The notes under the pieces: model-generated | The model's database searches: none | Told to the model about the DNA's origin: nothing | What the model saw: only the letters and a program-made list of their open reading frames with translations | Position numbers and translations under genes: made by a program | Source of the DNA: Clostridia bacterium | GTDB lineage: Bacteria; Bacillota; Clostridia; Peptostreptococcales; Anaerovoracaceae | NCBI GenBank assembly: GCA_900766045.1 | Contig: CAAFTW010000036.1 | Location: forward strand, 1-11,232 | Length of the DNA stretch: 11,232 nucleotides | Reading direction: 5' to 3' | Part shown: positions 7,397 to 11,232 of the stretch, piece by piece | Layout: every line of letters begins with the position of its first letter | Position numbering within the stretch: position 1 is the first letter of the stretch

Positions 7397-8173
7397 CTAA
7401 GAAATCCGGAAATGTCCGATAATCTGCTTTTCCTTCTTCGGCAGAATATCCTGGATATAGCTCTTCTGGTTCGGCTTTCCGTTATGAATGATGTAGGCAA
7501 CTCCGTCTTTATCCCGCTTGGCCGAAACGACGCCGACATGCTCCTTAAACACGACGATATCGCCGCCCTGCCACTGACTGGTATCGTGAATATTCGTCGT
7601 CAGCGATTTCGCGTGATGTTTCAGATAAACATACAGATTTTCCACACGTCGGAAATCGATATTCGGATCCGGAGTTGAAATGGACGTATACCAGGAAGGA
7701 TGCTTCTCGATATCCTTATTCATCAGCGTATGCATGTTATAGCCCGCGTTCAGCAGCGCATAATTGACCACGTCCGTGCAGACACCGTTTCCGTCCGTCG
7801 GCCAGCCGCCGGAATAATACTCACTCTGATAATGAGGCTTCGTCTTCACATACTTCAGCGCACCCTGAAGGATTTCTGTCTGATCGTCAATCCCATCCTT
7901 ATTTTTATCCACCTTTGATTTATATTCATTGGCAGCAGGATCATCATACGTTTTTTTCGTCGATGCCGCGCTGGTTTTCGCCTTTGCACTGCCAGAATCA
8001 TTTTTATTCATCGCCTTATAGGCAAGTCCCCCTGCTGCGCAGACCAGAACAAGAACAATGATGAATGTCCGGAAAAACATCCTTCTGTGTCTCCTCTTCC
8101 TGGCTTCTCTGATCCGTTTCAGCCTGGCCTCACGCTCTTCTCTGTCCTGTCTGATCTTGGAATTACTGCTCAT
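7397..8173 (-). CDS. Membrane-anchored DUF1287 family protein (probable NlpC/P60-like hydrolase)
   Basis: I set the start at 8173 (258 residues) because GGAAGG lies about 12 nt upstream of that ATG, while an upstream in-frame ATG at 8242 has no binding site. Residues 1-32 are strongly basic, residues 33-52 form one membrane segment (FFRTFIIVLVLVCAAGGLAY), and 55-80 are a Ser/Thr/Lys/Ala linker, so the catalytic part should face outside the cell. Residues 88-258 match DUF1287: GNGVCTDVVNYALLNAGY (128-145, with Cys132 as likely nucleophile), STPDPNIDFRRVENLYVYL (166-184), GGDIVVFKEHVGVVS (203-217, with His212) and YIIHN. Members are thought to be cysteine hydrolases of the cell wall, but the substrate is unknown. 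Residues 89-100 (DKNKDGIDDQTE) resemble a calcium-binding EF-hand loop. It lies upstream of the cbi operon and probably has its own transcript. Confidence 0.82.
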   Translation of the reverse strand: MSSNSKIRQDREEREARLKRIREARKRRHRRMFFRTFIIVLVLVCAAGGLAYKAMNKNDSGSAKAKTSAASTKKTYDDPAANEYKSKVDKNKDGIDDQTEILQGALKYVKTKPHYQSEYYSGGWPTDGNGVCTDVVNYALLNAGYNMHTLMNKDIEKHPSWYTSISTPDPNIDFRRVENLYVYLKHHAKSLTTNIHDTSQWQGGDIVVFKEHVGVVSAKRDKDGVAYIIHNGKPNQKSYIQDILPKKEKQIIGHFRIS

Positions 8174-8413
8174 ATATGTTAAAAACTTCCTTCCCTGCCG
8201 GTGTTCAAGAATCAAATACCCGTCAATCATTCCGATGTGCATAACTGCACAACTGCACTTTATTGTACCTACTGTATATGTAAATTATGTGTTGAGGAAG
8301 GCCGTTTTTAAAACAAATTTCATTTCGTCAAAAGATAAATGCAAGATAATTCACTCATATCTTCCGATCCGTTCATATTTCAATGATCCATCATAAAATT
8401 CTAGAAATCACGG
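8174..8413. other. Divergent intergenic region with tandem AACTGCAC repeats
   Basis: No gene is seen in this AT-rich stretch between the DUF1287 gene (minus) and the small-peptide unit (plus). AACTGCAC is present twice in perfect tandem (8243-8258), and GTGCA at 8237-8241 forms an inverted repeat with the first copy. On the minus strand a -10-like TACAAT (8267-8262) lies just upstream, without a good -35; transcription from it would start inside the repeats, an operator-like layout for the DUF1287 gene. Short reading frames in the rest have neither ribosome binding sites nor recognisable products. Confidence 0.4.
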
Positions 8414-8440
8414 TTTACTTCAGGCACTCAGTATGATAAT
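8413..8440 (+). promoter_or_regulatory. Putative promoter of the small membrane-peptide unit
   Basis: GATAAT at 8435-8440 is a good -10 hexamer; GTTTAC at 8413-8418 could act as a weak -35 with a 16-nt spacer. Transcription would begin near 8447, only a few bases before the Shine-Dalgarno sequence at 8452. This is inferred from spacing and hexamer match only. Confidence 0.4.
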
Positions 8441-8451
8441 CTGACCTTATC

Positions 8452-8522
8452 AAGGAGGTGAGGGCAGTAGATACCGCCAAAACAGACTATCGCACGATGG
8501 CGGATCCTGCCATAAGATATGG
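8452..8522 (+). promoter_or_regulatory. Distant Shine-Dalgarno plus bridging hairpin before a small peptide gene
   Basis: AAGGAGGTGA (8452-8461) is fully complementary to the 16S rRNA 3' end, but no start codon lies at normal distance. GGCAG (8463-8467), GAT (8470-8472), CCGCC (8474-8478) and A8479 pair with CTGCC (8507-8511), ATC (8504-8506), GGCGG (8499-8503) and T8498. This makes a 14-bp stem with bulges TA and A and an 18-nt loop. With this stem folded, the Shine-Dalgarno is about 11 nt from the ATG at 8519. A second small stem, CCATA (8510-8514) with TATGG (8518-8522), would hide the start codon and competes for C8510 and C8511. The pairing is read directly from the sequence; the translational role is inference. 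It could instead be part of a structured regulatory RNA. Confidence 0.55.
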
Positions 8523-8623
8523 ATAAGAAAAAAATTGCACTGATCATCAGCACAATTGCCGCTATTTCCGCAGCACTTGCAACCCTCTGTGTCGTCATCA
8601 CAAAAAAGAAAAAAGACGCATAG
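8519..8623 (+). CDS. Small lysine-flanked single-span membrane peptide (34 aa)
   Basis: The frame encodes 34 residues: a basic N-terminus (MDKKK), one hydrophobic segment at residues 6-28 rich in Ile, Ala, Leu and Val, and a basic C-terminus (TKKKKDA). This is a typical layout for a short transmembrane peptide. No closer family is recognised; comparable shapes occur among type I toxin peptides and other small membrane proteins, but no sequence motif supports a toxin call. There is no ribosome binding site close to the ATG except through the upstream hairpin that brings AAGGAGG nearer. The unit has its own promoter candidate and terminator, giving a transcript of roughly 265 nt. Codon use is Lys/Ile/Ala-rich as expected for the peptide. 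The opposite strand also has a long open frame, which lacks a binding site and is taken as a shadow. Confidence 0.6.
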   Translation: MDKKKIALIISTIAAISAALATLCVVITKKKKDA

Positions 8624-8628
8624 ACTCC

Positions 8629-8644
8629 ACCGGCATCCGTGCCG
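8629..8644 (+). other. Perfect hairpin after the small peptide gene
   Basis: CCGGCA (8629-8634) pairs perfectly with TGCCGG (8639-8644) around a 4-nt TCCG loop, 5 nt after the peptide stop codon. It has no T tract, so it is more likely an mRNA-stabilising or regulatory element than a terminator. Confidence 0.45.
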
Positions 8645-8671
8645 GACACAGAAAGACAGAACACTTACGGA

Positions 8672-8708
8672 GAAAGCCCCAGCAGATTCAGCGTCTGCCG
8701 GGGCTTTC
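8672..8708. terminator. Strong hairpin, probable bidirectional terminator
   Basis: GAAAGCCCC (8672-8680) pairs with GGGGCTTTC (8700-8708), and GCAGA (8682-8686) with TCTGC (8694-8698). Together they form a 14-bp stem with one A-C mismatch and a 7-nt loop. It lies between the plus-strand peptide unit and the minus-strand operon, whose last stop codon is only 3 nt away. The AAAG/CTTT ends are common in bidirectional terminators; T-richness after the stem is better on the plus strand. Confidence 0.8.
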
Positions 8709-8711
8709 CGA

Positions 8712-8951
8712 TTATTCTTCCTCTTCTTTTTCCGGAAAAATGAGTTCTTTCATAATCGCATGCCATTCATTTCCCTGGCTTCTGCGGAGTTCCTCATCCT
8801 TTTCCAGAAGAAAGGTAGGAATACCAAGATCTACACTGCTTCCAATTCCCGGAAGGCACCACCAGACCCCGTAATCATTCCATACACCCTGATACTCAAC
8901 CTTTTCCCAGCCCTCAGAACGGGCTCTTTCCAGTACAATCTCCTCTTTCAT
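8712..8951 (-). CDS. Small hypothetical protein (79 aa), distant paralog of the protein at 10240-10458
   Basis: The product is an acidic 79-residue cytoplasmic protein with no recognised domain. It starts at an ATG with AAGGAGGG closely upstream, so it is very likely translated. Its second half, LGIPTFLLEKDEEL followed by EWHAIMKELIFPEKEEEE, aligns with VGLPLFILVKDGKY ... IWMQIMDDLFPYKEDEDE of the protein at 10240-10458. Shared are the G-P-F turn, the KD, a Trp, IM, and the final FP.KE acidic tail. Aromatic residues are frequent in residues 15-33. It is the last gene of the acetyltransferase operon and is followed at once by a terminator. Its function is unknown; small paralogous acidic proteins of this kind in accessory regions are sometimes immunity or antidote proteins, but nothing here shows that. 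Confidence 0.75.
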   Translation of the reverse strand: MKEEIVLERARSEGWEKVEYQGVWNDYGVWWCLPGIGSSVDLGIPTFLLEKDEELRRSQGNEWHAIMKELIFPEKEEEE

Positions 8952-9007
8952 CTCTTCCCTCCTTATTCAATCCTTCTTATTCAGTGAAAAATATTCCTGT
9001 CAGCAGA

Positions 9008-9265
9008 CTACCCTTTTTCAATTTCCGCCTGATGCTGAAAAATCTCACGGGTGACAAAATCCAGAATATCATCTGCGTTTACATCAGGATTTGCTTCCAG
9101 ATAATCGATCAGCTTCTGCTGATCGTCACTTCTGATCTCCTGACAAAGCGCAGCACCAAATTCATTCGTCGCTCCCGGAACATTAAAGAGCAGTGTACGA
9201 AGCCTCATCATCCGCTCATAGGCCGGATTCTTTTCCGCTTTCTTCCCAAAATGCAAATGAAACAT
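9008..9265 (-). CDS. Small hypothetical protein (85 aa)
   Basis: No family is recognised. The 85-residue protein looks mostly alpha-helical and acidic, with a basic start (MFHLHFGKKAEKN) and a helical C-terminal half (DQQKLIDYLEANPDVNADDILDFV). There is no signal peptide or membrane segment. GAGGAG lies 6 nt before the ATG at 9265, and the ATG is 3 nt beyond the acetyltransferase stop, so the two are almost certainly translated from one transcript with coupling. The following gene is 56 nt downstream. A role linked to the acetyltransferase is possible from the arrangement only. Confidence 0.72.
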   Translation of the reverse strand: MFHLHFGKKAEKNPAYERMMRLRTLLFNVPGATNEFGAALCQEIRSDDQQKLIDYLEANPDVNADDILDFVTREIFQHQAEIEKG

Positions 9266-9268
9266 TCC

Positions 9269-9862
9269 TTACTCCTCTCCATAAGTCAAAGCAAGCCGGT
9301 CTTCATCAGTAATCTTTCTGATCACCCTGCAGGGAATACCCGCCGCGACAACACCGGCAGGAATGTCCTTAGTGACCACACTTCCTGCACCGATAACCGA
9401 ACCTTTTCCGATTGTAACACCGCCGATAACCGTGACGCGCGCACCCAGCCAGACATCATCTTCCAGTGTGATCGGCGCAGAAGTGCTGATTCCCCTTGCT
9501 CTTTGATCTTTGTCGATGGAATGACCCGCGCAGCTCAGGACTGCACCCGGTGCGATAAAGGCGTTATTTCCGATATGAATCGGCGAAGTGTCCAGGAATA
9601 CCGCGTTATAGTTCACATAGGCCATTCCGTGAAAATAGATATTGAAACCGTAATCACAGTGAAACTCCGGCATAATAAACACAGAATCATGCACCTCGCC
9701 AAAAAGCTCCTTCATCGCCTCGCGCTTTTCCTTCTCATCCTCTGGCGGCAGGTGATTGATCTTCCAGCAGAGTTCATGGCTGTTCTTCTGTGTCGAACGC
9801 GAAATGTTCATATTATTGATGACATAAGGCTCGCTGCCTCTAAGAATATCCAGATAACTCAT
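9269..9862 (-). CDS. Hexapeptide-repeat O-acetyltransferase (maltose/galactoside acetyltransferase-like)
   Basis: From the ATG at 9862 (AGGGG 7 nt upstream) the protein has 197 residues, close to the usual size of the maltose/galactoside O-acetyltransferase group. An upstream TTG at 9904 in the same frame would be almost at the predicted transcription start and is rejected. The N-terminal 60 residues are helical and contain an acidic/basic stretch. Then the left-handed beta-helix begins (VFIMPEFHCDYGFNIYFH), with His114 in CAGHSIDKDQRARG as likely catalytic base. The repeat turns ITLEDDVWLGARVTVIGG and VTIGKGSVIGAGSVVTKDIP lead to the closing AAGIPCRVIRKI. It should transfer acetyl from acetyl-CoA to a hydroxyl of a sugar or similar acceptor as a cytoplasmic trimer. 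The acceptor cannot be told. Confidence 0.9.
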   Translation of the reverse strand: MSYLDILRGSEPYVINNMNISRSTQKNSHELCWKINHLPPEDEKEKREAMKELFGEVHDSVFIMPEFHCDYGFNIYFHGMAYVNYNAVFLDTSPIHIGNNAFIAPGAVLSCAGHSIDKDQRARGISTSAPITLEDDVWLGARVTVIGGVTIGKGSVIGAGSVVTKDIPAGVVAAGIPCRVIRKITDEDRLALTYGEE

Positions 9863-9908
9863 TCTCTTACCCCTGAATTTATTTATATCAAAATCGACGT
9901 ACAAGGTT

Positions 9909-9937
9909 ATTATACTATAGTTCTCTGAACTTGCCAG
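9909..9937 (-). promoter_or_regulatory. Promoter of the acetyltransferase operon with internal palindrome
   Basis: On the minus strand a perfect -10 TATAAT (9914-9909) follows CTGGCA (9937-9932, four of six matches to the -35 consensus) with a 17-nt spacer. The spacer contains the palindrome GTTC-AGA-GAAC (9930-9920), which could be a repressor site. The start of transcription would be near 9902, about 40 nt before the chosen ATG. Confidence 0.6.
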
Positions 9938-9940
9938 CCG

Positions 9941-10030
9941 TTAGTGATACTCAAAGGCGTCAAGTGTAGTGAGAGTTTTTGTTAACGGATCTTCAAATTT
10001 TCTGTAAGATGTACGCAGTTCCGGTTCCAT
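9941..10030 (-). CDS. Possible tiny protein (29 aa), uncertain
   Basis: An ATG at 10030 preceded by GGGGTGAAGACG opens a 29-codon frame beginning MEPELRTSYRKFEDPLTK and ending DAFEYH. The polar composition is protein-like, and the frame lies 23 nt after the stop of the 66-aa gene, so it could be a third cistron. The frame is short enough to occur by chance, and its 3' end lies in an inverted repeat (CCGTTA 9938-9943 with TAACGG 9983-9988). It may also be the remains of a longer gene. No family is recognised. Confidence 0.3.
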   Translation of the reverse strand: MEPELRTSYRKFEDPLTKTLTTLDAFEYH

Positions 10031-10052
10031 CGTCTTCACCCCGACGTGAAAT

Positions 10053-10253
10053 TTACGCGTACTTAATCGATTTTATTTCATCAATGGGAAGGCCTAACAG
10101 CACTTCACCCAGATCAACTTCTATCTCCATTTTCCCCGATGATGCTTCGAACTCATCCACAAAATTTGTGAGGTATCCTTCAAAGCATTGATCATCAATA
10201 TCGCAGATGATGACATCATGATCCAGAAATGGCAGTATTTCAGATACTTTCAT
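10053..10253 (-). CDS. Small protein with Sm/SH3-like beta-barrel look (66 aa)
   Basis: I use the ATG at 10253 because AAGGAGG stands 6 nt upstream; a longer frame to 10307 only runs into the upstream gene without a binding site. The 66 residues suggest a short helix (KVSEILPFL), then beta strands: DVIICDIDDQCFEGYLTNFV, a loop, KMEIEVDLG and a closing LPIDEIKSIKYA. The D...FEGY...V pattern and the closing DEIKSI strand resemble small bacterial LSM/Sm-like proteins, so an RNA- or protein-binding barrel is a fair guess. It overlaps the end of the preceding gene by 14 nt, a sign of coupled translation. Its cellular role is unknown. Confidence 0.72.
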   Translation of the reverse strand: MKVSEILPFLDHDVIICDIDDQCFEGYLTNFVDEFEASSGKMEIEVDLGEVLLGLPIDEIKSIKYA

Positions 10254-10458
10254 CTTCGTCCTCCTTGTAAGGGAATAAGTCATCCATGATCTGCATCCAG
10301 ATGTCATATCCCAGCTTGTACTTTCCGTCTTTCACAAGAATGAAAAGCGGAAGCCCGACAGTGTGTATTTTACCATCTGTAAATTCGCCGGCCCATACCT
10401 CATAATCACTATATGATCTCGGCACCTTTCTTAAAATTTCCTGAAAATTTCTGTCCAT
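10240..10458 (-). CDS. Small hypothetical protein (72 aa), distant paralog of the protein at 8712-8951
   Basis: The product is 72 residues with no recognised domain, signal or membrane segment. GGGAG lies 7 nt before the ATG at 10458. The segment VGLPLFILVKDGKYKLGYD followed by IWMQIMDDLFPYKEDEDE mirrors the C-terminal half of the 79-aa protein at 8712-8951, including the acidic tail. The two are therefore probably diverged copies in separate operons about 1.3 kb apart. The gene overlaps the next one by 14 nt. Its promoter should lie in 10459-10571, inside the decayed recombinase sequence; no clear hexamer pair is visible there. Function is unknown. Confidence 0.75.
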   Translation of the reverse strand: MDRNFQEILRKVPRSYSDYEVWAGEFTDGKIHTVGLPLFILVKDGKYKLGYDIWMQIMDDLFPYKEDEDESI

Positions 10459-10508
10459 AAAGTGTCTCCCTACAACTAGTCTTCTGGCTTAATACTAACA
10501 TATTTTGA

Positions 10509-10820
10509 ACTCTATATAGTGAAAATCACGCATTCGAAACCAGACAAAAGGGATAACCTGTACATAAATAATACAAGCGCTTCCTGAGACGGCATGGTCT
10601 TCGGGATATTACCCTGCAAGATTTGAGGTACACCCATGCTGCTATGCTGTCCAGAATGGGAGTCGACATCATCGATGTATCCCACCGGCTGGGACATGCG
10701 GATACCAGGATTACGCAGGAAACTTATAAATATTTATTCAGGAGCGTTGACACGGAGATTGCCGACAAACTCGAAAACTTCTACGAAAATATGGGCAAAA
10801 TCTGGGCACAGCAAAAATAA
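10509..10820 (+). pseudogene. Decayed tyrosine recombinase (phage-type integrase), C-terminal part
   Basis: Reading the plus strand from 10509 gives a frame matching the C-terminal catalytic domain of phage-type integrases, broken by TAA stops at 10554-10556 and 10569-10571. After the second stop it reads YKRFLRRHGL, then LQDLRYTHAAMLSRMG, VSHRLGHADTRIT and QETYKYLF. This is the box II arginine region, the LGH motif and the tyrosine nucleophile in correct order. Where active enzymes have HxLRH, this one has QDLRY, so the catalytic histidine is gone. The N-terminal and core-binding regions are missing. The stop codon at 10818-10820 falls in the terminator of the rRNA/tRNA operon, 36 nt from the tRNA-Leu 3' end, as expected for an element once integrated at that tRNA. 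A short expressed fragment from 10623 is possible but has no ribosome binding site. Confidence 0.85.
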
Positions 10821-10849
10821 AGCCCTGAAACCGAGTGATTCCAAGGCTT
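10812..10849 (-). terminator. Intrinsic terminator of the rRNA-tRNA operon
   Basis: On the minus strand AAGCCTTGGAAT (10849-10838) pairs with GTTTCAGGGCTT (10831-10820) through 12 pairs including G-T wobbles. The loop is 6 nt (CACTCG), and TATTTTT follows at 10819-10813. It starts 7 nt after the tRNA-Leu gene and fits the end of the 5S-tRNA-Glu-tRNA-Leu transcript. It overlaps the stop codon of the recombinase remnant on the opposite strand. Confidence 0.85.
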
Positions 10850-10855
10850 ACAGAA

Positions 10856-10935
10856 TGCGCAATGAGGGACTTGAACCCCCACGAATAATCACTAGAACCT
10901 AAATCTAGCGCGTCTGCCAATTCCGCCAATTGCGC
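10856..10935 (-). tRNA. tRNA-Leu (anticodon UAG)
   Basis: The minus strand folds as a tRNA. The acceptor stem is GCGCAAT (10935-10929) with ATTGCGC (10863-10857) and discriminator A at 10856. The D-arm contains GCGGAATTGGCAGACGC, typical of bacterial tRNA-Leu, and the anticodon stem CTAGA/TCTAG encloses loop TTTAGGT with anticodon TAG. A short variable arm and a T-arm with GTTCAAGTC follow. It reads CUA/CUG-type leucine codons. The 3' CCA is not encoded. Confidence 0.95.
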
Positions 10936-10953
10936 ATAACATGAATTCCTGAA

Positions 10954-10984
10954 TCTTCATCTGTAATATCCGGACAGATGAAGA
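10954..10984. repeat. Perfect 11-bp inverted repeat in the tRNA-Glu/tRNA-Leu spacer
   Basis: TCTTCATCTGT (10954-10964) and ACAGATGAAGA (10974-10984) are perfectly complementary around a 9-nt loop. No T tract follows on the minus strand, so it is more likely a processing or stability hairpin in the precursor RNA than a terminator. A second small stem, ATGAAT/ATTCAT at 10994-11009, lies beside it. Confidence 0.6.
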
Positions 10985-11033
10985 CCCAGGCTGATGAATG
11001 CAAATTCATACATGATGAATAAGCAATAAAAAA

Positions 11034-11105
11034 TGACTCCATCGAGAATTGAACTCGAGTTACCGCCGTGAAAGGGCGGTGTCTTAACCGCTTGACCATG
11101 GAGCC
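11034..11105 (-). tRNA. tRNA-Glu (anticodon UUC)
   Basis: The minus strand forms a 72-nt tRNA. The acceptor stem is GGCTCCA (11105-11099) with TGGAGTC (11041-11035), including one G-T pair, and the discriminator is A at 11034. The anticodon stem CCGCC/GGCGG encloses CTTTCAC with anticodon TTC, and the T-arm carries GTTCAATTC. CCA is not encoded; a TTTTTTA run follows at once. It lies about 40 nt after the 5S gene. Confidence 0.96.
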
Positions 11106-11146
11106 ATAAATTTATTATATTATATCATAGATTTTAGAAAGAAGAA

Positions 11147-11232
11147 ACCGGCGGCGTCCTACTTTCCCAGGCGGTCTCCCACCAAGTATCCTCGGCGCTG
11201 GGGAGCTTAACTTCTGTGTTCGGGATGGGTAC
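11147..11232 (-). rRNA. rrf: 5S ribosomal RNA, 3' part (runs off the right edge)
   Basis: The minus strand reads CCATCCCGAACACAGAAG (just inside the right edge), TTAAGCTCCCCAGCGCCGA, TACTTGGTGGGAGACCGCC, then TGGGAAAGTAGGACGCCGCC, the conserved 5S rRNA core and 3' end. The first part of the gene lies beyond 11232. The exact 3' end is set approximately. It heads the tRNA-Glu and tRNA-Leu genes, so the window's right edge is the distal end of an rRNA operon. Confidence 0.95.

Noticed and set aside
8458..8526. GTG-started 22-codon frame directly on the perfect Shine-Dalgarno, as a leader peptide overlapping the membrane-peptide start
   Set aside because: The GTG is part of the Shine-Dalgarno core itself, so there is no spacing for initiation, and the encoded sequence has no peptide-like features.
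8428..8664. Minus-strand frame of 78 codons with hydrophobic segments opposite the small peptide
   Set aside because: It starts at a GTG without a ribosome binding site, and its hydrophobic runs are the reverse complement of the lysine-rich and hydrophobic codons of the plus-strand peptide; it also crosses the hairpin and promoter.
9863..9904. Longer acetyltransferase start at a TTG
   Set aside because: The TTG lies within a few bases of the predicted transcription start and lacks a binding site, whereas the ATG at 9862 has AGGGG at good distance.
1..11232. CRISPR array or insertion sequence
   Set aside because: No regularly spaced repeats with unique spacers and no transposase gene with terminal repeats were seen.

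Overview
The window looks like a chromosomal segment from an anaerobic Clostridia-type Firmicute, with Lachnospiraceae or a relative the best guess. This rests on the oxygen-independent (cbi-type) cobalamin pathway, strong AGGAGG-type ribosome binding sites, moderate GC content, and tRNA genes without encoded CCA behind a 5S rRNA gene. The species cannot be named from the sequence.

Positions 1-7253 form one tightly packed operon on the minus strand. Read in transcription order it encodes a BtuC/FecC-type permease, its ATPase with a C-terminal extension, then CbiD, CbiF, CbiG, CbiH, CbiJ and the first 72 codons of CbiE, which runs off the left edge. Gaps are short or genes overlap, except 63 nt before cbiH. 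The enzymes cover the middle of anaerobic corrin-ring synthesis without a break: CbiH (C17 methylation and ring contraction), CbiF (C11), CbiG (lactone opening), CbiD (C1), CbiJ (reduction), then CbiE (C5/C15 side). The transporter genes in front would import a corrinoid or a related metal complex. No substrate-binding protein gene and no recognisable cobalamin riboswitch lie in the 143 nt upstream.

Positions 7397-8173 (minus) encode a membrane-anchored DUF1287-type protein. Diverging from it, 8414-8709 on the plus strand is a compact unit: putative promoter, perfect Shine-Dalgarno, a bulged 14-bp hairpin, a 34-residue lysine-flanked membrane peptide, and a strong terminator. The Shine-Dalgarno lies 60 nt upstream of the start codon, and folding the hairpin would bring it to about 11 nt. 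This is the most unusual signal in the window.

Positions 8709-10820 are accessory in character. A minus-strand operon encodes a hexapeptide-repeat acetyltransferase and two small proteins of unknown function. A second minus-strand pair encodes another small unknown protein and a small Sm-like-looking protein. The 79-aa and 72-aa small proteins appear to be distant paralogs. The block ends with a decayed tyrosine-recombinase gene (in-frame stops, altered catalytic box) lying against the 3' end of a tRNA-Leu gene, which suggests an old integrated element.

Positions 10812-11232 are the tail of an rRNA operon on the minus strand: 5S rRNA (3' part), tRNA-Glu(UUC), tRNA-Leu(UAG), and an intrinsic terminator that overlaps the stop codon of the recombinase remnant.
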